Shown here one piece after another: positions 1 to 5,740 of a DNA stretch of 7,276 bases. The position numbers were made by a program, and so were the translations under genes. Each line of letters starts with the position of its first letter. The first letter of the stretch is position 1. The notes under the pieces were generated by a model. It saw only the letters and a program-made list of their open reading frames with translations, ran no database searches and was not told the DNA's origin. Source of the DNA: an uncultured Ruminiclostridium sp. (lineage in GTDB: Bacteria; Bacillota; Clostridia; Oscillospirales; Ruminococcaceae); the NCBI GenBank assembly GCA_910585505.1, contig CAJUFF010000147.1:1-7276 (forward strand), written 5' to 3'.

Positions 1-71
1 TTCGCACTTAATGCAGCTTCCTTGCTACTGTTGCATTTACTTTGAGAATTTACGGAAAGTATAAATAATAT

Positions 72-108
72 ACAAAAATGCGGTATTGCTTTTATGCAAC
101 ACCGCATT
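72..108 (-). terminator. Rho-independent terminator of the xylA-xylB-tal operon
   Basis: A 13-bp stem (arms 77-89 and 96-108) with a 6-nt loop lies 14 bp past the transaldolase stop codon. In the minus-strand RNA it is followed at once by a run of five U (78-74, overlapping the stem base). The single imperfect pair (85/100) is a G-U wobble in minus-strand RNA but an A-C mismatch in plus-strand RNA, so the hairpin fits minus-strand transcription and ends the xyl operon. Confidence 0.88.
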
Positions 109-121
109 GGTATATTTTAAA

Positions 122-772
122 TTATTTCTTGGCGGTAAAGCCTTCCCAATCCTTAAGGAACCTTTCAATACCGTTATCGGTCATGGGATGCTTAACCATT
201 TGCAAAAGTACGCTCATTGGAACTGTTGCGATATGACAGCCCAATCTTGCGGCGGCGGTAACGTGAATGGGGTTTCTGATGGAGGCGGCAATAATTTCAG
301 TGTCGATGGCGGAGGCATTGAAAATATCGACAATCTCCTCAATAAGTGCCATTCCTTCCATTCCTATATCGTCAAGTCTTCCTAAGAATGGGCTTACAAA
401 TGTAGCTCCCGCTCTTGCCGCTAAAAGTGCCTGAGCCGCAGAGAAAATTAAGGTTACATTTGTCTTGATTCCTTTAGCTGTAAGCTGCTTGCAGGCCTTC
501 AGCCCCTCCTCACACATGGGAAGCTTTATAACGATGTTTTTATTGATTGCGGCAAGTGGAAGCGCTTCCTCTACCATTTTATCGGCTTCCAACGAAATAA
601 CTTCGGCGGAGATGGGACCGTCAACTATGTTTGTAATTTCGGTTACAACTTCCTTAAAATCCCTTCCCTCCTTGGCGATAAGAGAGGGATTTGTGGTAAC
701 GCCGCAGATAATACCCATATCGTTGGCTCTTCTGATGTCCGATACATTGGCGGTGTCTATAAATAATTTCAT
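122..772 (-). CDS. tal: Transaldolase, small TalC/MipB/FSA-type (class I aldolase fold)
   Basis: This 216-residue protein belongs to the short transaldolase / fructose-6-phosphate aldolase family, cytosolic single-domain TIM barrels of about 215-220 residues. It would transfer dihydroxyacetone units between sedoheptulose 7-phosphate and glyceraldehyde 3-phosphate in the non-oxidative pentose phosphate pathway. Visible family features are FIDTA with Asp6, TTNPS (26-30), the Schiff-base lysine Lys83 in VIKLP, and the closing DWEGF segment. Two positions separate transaldolases from true F6P aldolases: this protein has Glu57 (SAEV) where E. coli FsaA has Gln59, and Phe129 (SPFLGRLDD) where FsaA has Tyr131. 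Both match transaldolase, which is therefore preferred. It is the third gene of the xyl operon, 66 bp after xylB, and that gap contains only an A/T-rich tract and no clear promoter. An AAAGGA ribosome binding site lies 10 nt before the ATG. Confidence 0.93.
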   Translation of the reverse strand: MKLFIDTANVSDIRRANDMGIICGVTTNPSLIAKEGRDFKEVVTEITNIVDGPISAEVISLEADKMVEEALPLAAINKNIVIKLPMCEEGLKACKQLTAKGIKTNVTLIFSAAQALLAARAGATFVSPFLGRLDDIGMEGMALIEEIVDIFNASAIDTEIIAASIRNPIHVTAAARLGCHIATVPMSVLLQMVKHPMTDNGIERFLKDWEGFTAKK

Positions 773-838
773 TTCTATTTATTCCTTTCTTTTAAAGACG
801 CATTTACGCCTAAATTTTTAAAAAAATTTTTCTCTTTT

Positions 839-2362
839 TTACATTGCGGCTATTTCGTCAAAACAGGATTTCATAGCAGGGTAAAGCTTTTTGTAAACGG
901 CGTATATCTTTTCATATTCAGACGTGTTTTCCTCAACGGGATTCTGAATCTTGTCGGGCAATATAACCGCCTTGCAGGCTTCGGGAACGGTTGAGTAAAT
1001 TCCCGCGCCTACTGCTGCCAAAAGGGCTACGCCCAAAGCGGGACCTTCCTTGTTCTGAGTGGTTTTTACAGGACAAGCGTAAAGATCAGCCAGCATCTGA
1101 CGCCACAGGGGTGAACTTCCGCCTCCTCCGCAGGCCATCATATCGGTAACGCTGATCTTCATCTCTCGCATTACCTCCACACAGTCTCTCAAGGAATAAG
1201 AAACCCCCTCCATAACCGCTCTTATCATATCCTTTTTCTTGTGCATAGTGGAAAGTCCCACAAATGCTCCGCGGCAGTTGGGATCAAGATGAGGGGTTCT
1301 TTCGCCGTTAAGGTATGGCATATACAGCAACTTGTTGGCGCCGATGGGTACCTCCATAGCCGCCTTGTCTGTGAGATAATATGGGTCTACACCCATATTT
1401 AAAGCGGTTTCCATTTCACTCCAGCATAGATTGTCCCTGAACCATTTCAGCGACAGACCCGCGCTTTGGGTAACTCCCATAACATGCCAGCAGTTTGGCA
1501 CCGCGCAGCAGAAGGTATGTACCCTTCCCTTATTGTCTATTGAAATATCGCTGGTGTGTGCAAAGACCACGCCGCTTGAGCCGATGGTGGTAAATGCCTT
1601 ACCGTCCTCGACAACTCCGGTTCCTACGGCTGCGGCCGCGTTGTCGCCCGCACCGCCCACAACGATGGTTCCCTCGGCGAGACCGGTAAGGTCGGCAACC
1701 TGCTTAGTTACTTTCCCCGTAATTTCGGGGCTTTCGTATACCTTTGCAAGCAGAGATTTGTCTATTCCCAGTTTATCAAGCACTTCGTCTGACCAACAGC
1801 GGTTGGGAATATCCAAAAGCTGCATACCCGAAGCGTCGGATACCTCGGTGGCGTATTCTCCGGTGAGCATAAACCTGATATAATCCTTAGGAAGAAGAAT
1901 ATGACGGCATTTTTCGTAGTTCTGAGGCTCGTTATTTTTTACCCACATTATTTTTGCGGCGGTAAAGCCGGTAATAGCAGGGTTGGCGGTTATGTCGATC
2001 AGTCTTTCCGCTCCCACCTTGTCGGTGATCTCCTTTACCTCGTTGGCGGTGCGTTGGTCGCACCAGATGATGCTGCGGCGGATAACCCTATTGTCCCCGT
2101 CAAGCATTACAAGACCGTGCATCTGTCCCGAAAGACCTATTCCTTTAATATCCACGGGGGCCGCTCCGCTGTCCTCTATAACCTGTCGGATACCGTTTAC
2201 AACGGCATTCCACCAGTCAAGGGGTTCCTGTTCCGCGTAACCGTTGCGGGGAGTATATAGGGGATACTCATAGGTCGCGGAGGATACTGGAACGCCGTCT
2301 TCGGAAAAAAGCACTGTTTTGGTTCCCGATGTTCCGATATCAACACCTAAAATATAAGCCAT
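839..2362 (-). CDS. xylB: Xylulokinase (FGGY carbohydrate kinase)
   Basis: This 507-residue cytosolic kinase phosphorylates D-xylulose with ATP to D-xylulose 5-phosphate, the second step of the isomerase pathway for xylose. It has both FGGY domains. The N-terminal ATPase-fold motif is VDIGTSGTK (7-15, Asp7). The substrate loop SGQMHG (78-83) carries the Met-His pair that marks xylulokinases against glycerol kinases. WCDQRT follows at 100-105. The catalytic-base aspartate is Asp240 in GGAGDNAAAAVG, and the C-terminal nucleotide-binding loop is CGGGGSSPLWRQM (411-423). Length and motif order are normal (family about 480-510 residues) and nothing is missing. The ATG is preceded by AAAGGA 8 nt upstream. 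It is co-directional with xylA, which lies 155 bp upstream across a structured spacer. Other FGGY sugars such as ribulose or glycerol are much less likely given the Met-His pair and the xylA neighbour. Confidence 0.97.
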   Translation of the reverse strand: MAYILGVDIGTSGTKTVLFSEDGVPVSSATYEYPLYTPRNGYAEQEPLDWWNAVVNGIRQVIEDSGAAPVDIKGIGLSGQMHGLVMLDGDNRVIRRSIIWCDQRTANEVKEITDKVGAERLIDITANPAITGFTAAKIMWVKNNEPQNYEKCRHILLPKDYIRFMLTGEYATEVSDASGMQLLDIPNRCWSDEVLDKLGIDKSLLAKVYESPEITGKVTKQVADLTGLAEGTIVVGGAGDNAAAAVGTGVVEDGKAFTTIGSSGVVFAHTSDISIDNKGRVHTFCCAVPNCWHVMGVTQSAGLSLKWFRDNLCWSEMETALNMGVDPYYLTDKAAMEVPIGANKLLYMPYLNGERTPHLDPNCRGAFVGLSTMHKKKDMIRAVMEGVSYSLRDCVEVMREMKISVTDMMACGGGGSSPLWRQMLADLYACPVKTTQNKEGPALGVALLAAVGAGIYSTVPEACKAVILPDKIQNPVEENTSEYEKIYAVYKKLYPAMKSCFDEIAAM

Positions 2363-2395
2363 AAGCCAGTTCCTTTCATTTATTCGGTTTAAAGC

Positions 2396-2413
2396 GCAGC
2401 TTAAACAAGCTGC
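2396..2413 (-). promoter_or_regulatory. Hairpin in the xylA-xylB spacer (xylB-proximal)
   Basis: A perfect 7-bp stem (2396-2402 with 2407-2413, GCAGCTT/AAGCTGC) closes a 4-nt loop about 20 nt upstream of the xylB ribosome binding site. It has no U-tract after it, so it is not a standard terminator. As the last of three hairpins in the spacer it may stabilise the xylB end of a processed mRNA or tune xylB translation; that role is inference. Confidence 0.5.
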
Positions 2414-2435
2414 CGGAATTATGAAGCAATTTCGA

Positions 2436-2469
2436 GATTCAGTCGGGGATTTTTATCACCAACTGAACC
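2436..2469 (-). promoter_or_regulatory. Long hairpin in the middle of the xylA-xylB spacer
   Basis: In minus-strand RNA, 2459-2469 pairs with 2436-2446 (core UUCAGUUGG with CCGACUGAA). After one mismatch, a GAU/AUC extension closes an AAAA loop, giving 14 pairs in all. Two of the pairs (2437/2468 and 2444/2461) are G-U in minus-strand RNA but A-C mismatches in the opposite strand, which supports an RNA structure in the xyl transcript. No U-run follows. It may be a processing or stability element between xylA and xylB. Confidence 0.55.
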
Positions 2470-2474
2470 GAGAT

Positions 2475-2504
2475 ATGTTCCCCCCGCCAAAGAAGCGGAG
2501 ACAT
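2475..2504 (-). promoter_or_regulatory. GC-rich hairpin just downstream of the xylA stop
   Basis: Starting 14 nt after the xylA stop, minus-strand RNA can pair UCUCCGC (2501-2495) with GCGGGGG (2487-2481) around a 7-nt loop, including two G-U wobbles. In an alternative fold, AUGU/ACAU extends the outer stem across a bulge. There is no U-tract. The placement is typical of 3'-end protecting hairpins that make the first cistron of an operon more abundant than the second; that function is inferred. Confidence 0.45.
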
Positions 2505-2517
2505 TTGGTAGCGATTA

Positions 2518-3837
2518 TCAATAGGAAAAAAGTACATTATTTAGGATGCTTTCCAGCATTTCCTGACGTCCGCTGGAAACGGATGAGATAACATCGCCTT
2601 TTTCCAGAGCGTATTTTTCAAGTTCTTCCATCTTTGCCTTGCCCGAAATGATATCCGCGCCTATGCCGGTATTCCAGCTTGCGTATCTATCCTCCACAAA
2701 CCTGTCGATTCTGCCGTCCTTTATGAGTTTATCCGCAAGGCGCAGACCGAGGGCAAAGGTATCCATACCCGCAATATAGCTGTAGAATATATCTTCAGGA
2801 GTGAAGGAACCGCGGCGCGCCTTTGAGTCAAAATTAAGTCCGCCGTTGGTGAATCCGCCTGCCTTGATCACCTCATACATGCAAAGTACTGCGTCATAAA
2901 TATTTGTCGGGAATTGATCGGTATCCCAACCTAAAAGCATATCTCCCTGATTGGCGTCAATGGAGCCGAATGCTCCGTTTTCACGGGCAACTCTCAACTC
3001 ATGCTGGAAGGTATGTCCCGCCAGAGTAGCGTGGTTCGCTTCGATATTCATCTTGAAATCGTCTAACAGATCGTATTTGCGCAGAAAGCCGAGAACAGTT
3101 GCGGTGTCGAAATCGTATTGATGCTTGGTGGGCTCCTTGGGCTTGGGTTCAATGTAAAAGTCTCCCTTGAATCCGATGGAACGGGCGTACTCCACGGCCA
3201 TCTTCATAAGGCGAGCCATATTGTCCTGTTCAAGACCCAGATTTGTATTCAGAAGCGTTTCGTAGCCTTCTCTTCCGCCCCAGAAAACATAGCCGTTTCC
3301 ACCTAATTTAACTGTAAGGTCAATGGCTTTTTTTATCTGAGCTGCAGCAAACGCAAAAATGTCTGCGTTGGGCGACGTTCCCGCTCCGTGCATATAGCGA
3401 GGGTTGTTAAAACAGTTGGCGGTACCCCAGAGCAGCTTTTTTCCGGATTTCTCCATTAAATCTTTCAAAAGATCGGAAACCTCATCCAGACGGGCGTTGG
3501 TGTCCTTTAAAGATCCGGCTTCGGGAGCGATATCCCTGTCGTGGAAGCAGTAATAATCCACTGAAAGCTTATCCATTATTTCAAAAGCGGCGTATGCCTT
3601 GTTTTTGGCAATATCCATAGGATCGCTTCCGCCCCACTTTTTATCTGTAGTACCTACGCCAAACATATCGGTACCGTCGCCGCACATTGTATGCCACCAC
3701 GAAAGGGCGAATTTAAGCTGTTCACGCATAGGTTTTTCGTTTATTATCTCGTCGGGATTGTAGTACTTAAAGGCAAGAGGATTGGTTGAAGTCTTTCCCT
3801 CGTATTGAATCTTGGGTATTTTGAAAAATTCGCTCAT
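2518..3837 (-). CDS. xylA: Xylose isomerase, class II
   Basis: This 439-residue cytosolic metal-dependent TIM-barrel enzyme interconverts D-xylose and D-xylulose (and usually D-glucose and D-fructose). The N-terminal extension of about 40 residues and the overall length mark class II. All active-site elements are visible: His99 and Asp102 in FHDRD; WGGREGYE (186-193); metal ligand Glu230 and catalytic Lys232 in IEPKPKEP; Glu266 and His269 in NIEANHAT; Asp294 in SIDANQGD; Asp305 and Asp307 in GWDTDQFPT; and Asp337 in NFDSKARR. The C-terminal SGRQEMLESILNNVLF closely resembles clostridial homologues. It is the first gene of the operon, with a consensus AGGAGG site (3847-3852) 9 nt before the ATG, the strongest Shine-Dalgarno sequence in the window. 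The sigma-A promoter and cre-like site upstream suggest high but catabolite-repressible expression. Confidence 0.98.
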   Translation of the reverse strand: MSEFFKIPKIQYEGKTSTNPLAFKYYNPDEIINEKPMREQLKFALSWWHTMCGDGTDMFGVGTTDKKWGGSDPMDIAKNKAYAAFEIMDKLSVDYYCFHDRDIAPEAGSLKDTNARLDEVSDLLKDLMEKSGKKLLWGTANCFNNPRYMHGAGTSPNADIFAFAAAQIKKAIDLTVKLGGNGYVFWGGREGYETLLNTNLGLEQDNMARLMKMAVEYARSIGFKGDFYIEPKPKEPTKHQYDFDTATVLGFLRKYDLLDDFKMNIEANHATLAGHTFQHELRVARENGAFGSIDANQGDMLLGWDTDQFPTNIYDAVLCMYEVIKAGGFTNGGLNFDSKARRGSFTPEDIFYSYIAGMDTFALGLRLADKLIKDGRIDRFVEDRYASWNTGIGADIISGKAKMEELEKYALEKGDVISSVSSGRQEMLESILNNVLFSY

Positions 3838-3856
3838 CTGGAATTTCCTCCTAAAA

Positions 3857-3870
3857 TGTTATCGTTTTCA
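3857..3870 (-). promoter_or_regulatory. cre-like catabolite repression site upstream of xylA
   Basis: On the minus strand, TGAAAACGATAACA matches every position of the Bacillus cre consensus TGWAANCGNTNWCA. It lies about 27-40 nt downstream of the predicted xylA transcription start and 4 nt upstream of the AGGAGG site. That position suits a CcpA/HPr-Ser-P roadblock of elongation. Another LacI-family regulator recognising a CG-centred site is the alternative. No regulator gene is in the window. Confidence 0.72.
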
Positions 3871-3903
3871 TTTTCAATCGCAGACTACCGTCCGTTACAT
3901 AAT

Positions 3904-3932
3904 ATTGTAATATATTCTTAAGCTTTTGTCAA
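3904..3932 (-). promoter_or_regulatory. Sigma-A promoter of the xylA-xylB-tal operon
   Basis: A perfect -35 TTGACA (3932-3927) is separated by exactly 17 bp from -10 TACAAT (3909-3904). The predicted start is near 3897, giving a leader of about 60 nt that contains the cre-like site and the Shine-Dalgarno sequence. The match is strong enough to suggest that expression is limited by repression rather than by promoter strength. Confidence 0.88.
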
Positions 3933-3949
3933 TAGAAATTTATGCGATT

Positions 3950-3972
3950 TAAACAAATTTTTACAATGTTTA
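3950..3972. repeat. Inverted repeat between the divergent promoters, possible operator
   Basis: TAAACA (3950-3955) and TGTTTA (3967-3972) form 6-bp arms separated by 11 bp. They sit between the xylA -35 (3927-3932) and the pfk -35 (3975-3980), where one bound protein could affect both promoters. The arms are A/T-rich, so chance is a real possibility. The site does not clearly match the known Firmicutes XylR operator. Confidence 0.25.
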
Positions 3973-3974
3973 TA

Positions 3975-4003
3975 TTGACCTTTACAGCCGATTGCTGTAT
4001 AAT
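3975..4003 (+). promoter_or_regulatory. Sigma-A promoter of pfk
   Basis: The -35 TTGACC (3975-3980), a 17-bp spacer and the -10 TATAAT (3998-4003) differ from consensus at one base. The predicted start is near 4010, giving an untranslated leader of about 58 nt before the pfk ATG. It is back to back with the xylA promoter, with 42 bp between the two -35 boxes. Confidence 0.85.
3983..3999. repeat. Inverted repeat inside the pfk promoter spacer, possible operator
   Basis: TACAGC (3983-3988) and GCTGTA (3994-3999) are perfect 6-bp arms around 5 bp, filling the spacer between the -35 and -10 boxes and touching the -10. A dimeric repressor here would block RNA polymerase. The regulator is unknown, and the repeat is short enough to have arisen by chance. 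Confidence 0.35.
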
Positions 4004-4067
4004 TATATCGGAAGAATCAAAAAAATAAATAAAATGATGATATCTTTTTTAAGAAAGGACAACCACA

Positions 4068-5153
4068 ATGGCAAAACGCAGAATAGGTATTTTAACAAGC
4101 GGAGGTGACTGCCCCGGACTTAACGCAACCATAAGAGGCGTGGCAAAGGCCTGTTACAATGAGCTGGGAGAGGACAAGGTGGAAATAATAGGCATCTCCG
4201 ACGGCTTTCACGGGCTTATACACAACGAGTGTCGGGAAATGAAGCAGTCGGATTTTTCCGGAATACTGACTCAGGGCGGCACAATATTGGGTACGCGCAG
4301 GACTCCCTATAAGCTTATGCAGGTTGTGGAGGATGACAACATAGACAAGGTTGCGGAAATGAAGCAAACCTATAAAAGCCGCAAGCTTGACTGCCTATTG
4401 ACTTTAGGCGGAAACGGTACTCACAAGACGGCAAATCTTTTATCGGAGGAAGGATTGAACGTTATAGGGCTCCCCAAAACAATTGATAACGACATCTGGG
4501 GCACTTCGGTTACTTTCGGTTTTCACACGGCGGTGGATATAGGTACGGAGGTGGTTGACCGTATACACACTACAGCCAATTCACACAGTCGTGTTATGGT
4601 TATAGAAATAATGGGCAATAAAGCGGGCTGGCTCACATTATACACGGGTGTAGCGGGCGGCGCGGATATTATTCTTATTCCCGAAATACCATATAATATA
4701 AATAAGGTGGCAAAAGCTGTGGAAGAAAGAGCCAAGTCGGGAAAGTCCTTCTCCATTCTGGCGGTGGCCGAAGGTTGTATGGACGTTGACGAATCCAAAA
4801 TGAAGAAAAAGGACAGAATGAGGGTGAGATCCGAAAGCGGCTATAACACGGCTACTTTAAGGATCGCCAAGGATATTGAGAGGATAACGGGCTTTGAAAC
4901 CCGTACCGTGGTGCCGGGGCATATGCTCAGAGGCGGAAGTCCTTCGGCGTATGACAGAGTACTCGCCACACAATTCGGAGCAAGGGCGGCTACGCTTATT
5001 TCGGAGGAAAAGTATGGGTATTCCGTGGCTAAAATCGGCATCGAAATAGGGGAGAATAAGCTGTCGGACGTTACCATGAAAACCAAGTTTGTTCCACCGG
5101 ATGATAAGGTGGTTGTTGCGGCAAGAGACATAGGGATTTCGTTTGGAGATTGA
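4068..5153 (+). CDS. pfkA: 6-phosphofructokinase, group III (ATP- or PPi-dependent)
   Basis: This 361-residue cytosolic enzyme phosphorylates fructose 6-phosphate to fructose 1,6-bisphosphate. PFK-fold motifs are the phosphate loop TSGGDCPGLNA (10-20), GTRRTP (75-80), donor-site GGNGTHK (114-120), catalytic PKTIDND (136-142, Asp140 as base), MGNKAGW (182-188), PEIP (205-208) and the F6P-binding PGHMLRGG (283-290, His285 and Arg288). The donor site is mixed: Gly117 corresponds to E. coli Gly104, as in ATP enzymes, while Lys137 replaces E. coli Gly124, a lysine found in PPi enzymes and in some group III ATP enzymes. Asn116 stands where E. coli has Asp103. The phosphoryl donor therefore cannot be assigned from sequence alone. 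The ATG is supported by AGAAAGGA (4052-4059), 8 nt upstream. It is transcribed divergently from xylA and followed after 30 bp by a GyrI-like gene. Confidence 0.94.
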   Translation: MAKRRIGILTSGGDCPGLNATIRGVAKACYNELGEDKVEIIGISDGFHGLIHNECREMKQSDFSGILTQGGTILGTRRTPYKLMQVVEDDNIDKVAEMKQTYKSRKLDCLLTLGGNGTHKTANLLSEEGLNVIGLPKTIDNDIWGTSVTFGFHTAVDIGTEVVDRIHTTANSHSRVMVIEIMGNKAGWLTLYTGVAGGADIILIPEIPYNINKVAKAVEERAKSGKSFSILAVAEGCMDVDESKMKKKDRMRVRSESGYNTATLRIAKDIERITGFETRTVVPGHMLRGGSPSAYDRVLATQFGARAATLISEEKYGYSVAKIGIEIGENKLSDVTMKTKFVPPDDKVVVAARDIGISFGD

Positions 5154-5170
5154 TAAATAAAATAGGTTTG

Positions 5171-5176
5171 AAAGGA
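5171..5176 (+). promoter_or_regulatory. Ribosome binding site fixing the ATG start at 5184
   Basis: AAAGGA ends 7 nt before ATG 5184, normal spacing. An in-frame TTG at 5178 would lie only 1 nt after this site, too close for initiation, so the downstream ATG is preferred. Confidence 0.75.
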
Positions 5177-5183
5177 ATTGAAA

Positions 5184-5687
5184 ATGGCAGAAATAATAAA
5201 AACTTTTAAAGAATCCGTACCCGCAATGCAGTTTATAGGAAAAAAATATTCCGATTTCGGCGGTTGGTGGGGAGATTGGTTTTCAAACGGTTGGTTCGAT
5301 CAACTGGAAAATGCAATGGGAGGTGTTGACTCAATTCTTAAAATATGGGCGAACGGCGGAGGATATGTGGGATTGGAGCGCCGCTGTGACGGTCAGCCCT
5401 TTGAGTATTGGATCGGAATGTTTACTCCCGCCGATACTGATGTTCCTGAAGGTTTTGAAAGCGTTGACTTCCCTGCCGTTGGACTGGGAACATGCTTTAT
5501 TTACGGAAAAGAAAGCGAGGTTCATGATACAAGCGGCTGCCGCAGAGCGATTGAAAACATGGGTATGGAGATTTGGCGGGATGAAAGAGGAGGCATTTGG
5601 TCCTTTGAAAATTGTCTGTGCCCAAGGTATACCACTCCCGATGAAAACGGGAATATTATAATGGATTATTGTTATTTTGTTGAATAG
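5184..5687 (+). CDS. GyrI-like / AraC effector-binding-type domain protein, stand-alone
   Basis: This 167-residue soluble protein has no signal peptide, membrane segment or DNA-binding helix-turn-helix. The order of segments resembles the GyrI-like small-molecule-binding domain: an opening strand VPAMQFIGKKY (12-22), an aromatic GGWWGDWFSNGWF stretch (26-38), GGGYVGLE (58-65), the core FEYWIGMFTP...DVPEGFESVDFPA (73-98), a second strand LGTCFIYGKE (101-110), and a closing CPRYTTPDENGNIIMDYCYF (146-165). Such domains bind amphipathic or drug-like ligands, either fused to MerR/AraC regulators or alone, as in the gyrase inhibitor GyrI/SbmC. The assignment rests on recalled family patterns, and the ligand and role are unknown. 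It lies 30 bp downstream of pfk with no promoter or terminator between, so co-transcription is likely. Its last codons form part of the shared terminator palindrome. Confidence 0.72.
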   Translation: MAEIIKTFKESVPAMQFIGKKYSDFGGWWGDWFSNGWFDQLENAMGGVDSILKIWANGGGYVGLERRCDGQPFEYWIGMFTPADTDVPEGFESVDFPAVGLGTCFIYGKESEVHDTSGCRRAIENMGMEIWRDERGGIWSFENCLCPRYTTPDENGNIIMDYCYFVE

Positions 5688-5740
5688 TGTATAAAAAAGC
5701 CTTGGTGAAAAACCTCGGCTTTTTTATATACTATTCAATA
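5678..5740. terminator. Bidirectional terminator overlapping both convergent stop codons
   Basis: Arms 5678-5701 and 5717-5740 are inverted repeats of 24 bp with only two G-T positions (5679/5739, 5689/5729). The inner 12 bp (5690-5701 with 5717-5728) are perfect. Beyond a 2-nt internal mismatch, GGT/ACC (5704-5706 with 5712-5714) closes a GAAAA loop. Each strand has six T after its GC-rich stem (5720-5725 on plus; 5698-5693 on minus), so it can end both the pfk transcript and the yicC transcript. The repeat includes the stop codons of both genes. Confidence 0.92.

Noticed and set aside
1..70. Short open frame at the left edge (1-45, plus strand) as a gene end
   Set aside because: Only 14 leucine-rich codons before the stop and more than one frame open at the edge; there is nothing to tell coding from chance.
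86..385. Plus-strand open frame of 99 codons over the transaldolase gene
   Set aside because: It lies antisense to a clearly recognised enzyme gene, has low-complexity glycine-rich composition, starts inside the terminator hairpin and has no ribosome binding site.
811..840. A/T-rich quasi-palindrome between xylB and tal as a terminator or promoter
   Set aside because: The pairing is only A-T with no GC stem, and no -35/-10 pair with good spacing was found; it reads as an ordinary A/T-rich intergenic tract.
1431..2260. Three plus-strand open frames (85-150 codons) antisense to xylB
   Set aside because: They are shadows of biased codon use in xylB, show no recognisable domain or ribosome binding site, and overlap one another.
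3882..3900. ACGGACGG repeat just after the xylA start as a xylose repressor operator
   Set aside because: It is only a 4-bp tandem repeat with poor dyad symmetry and does not resemble the known XylR operator.
5311..5661. 116-codon plus-strand frame inside the GyrI-like gene
   Set aside because: It is in a different frame of a coherent protein with a good start site, and its translation shows no domain-like pattern.
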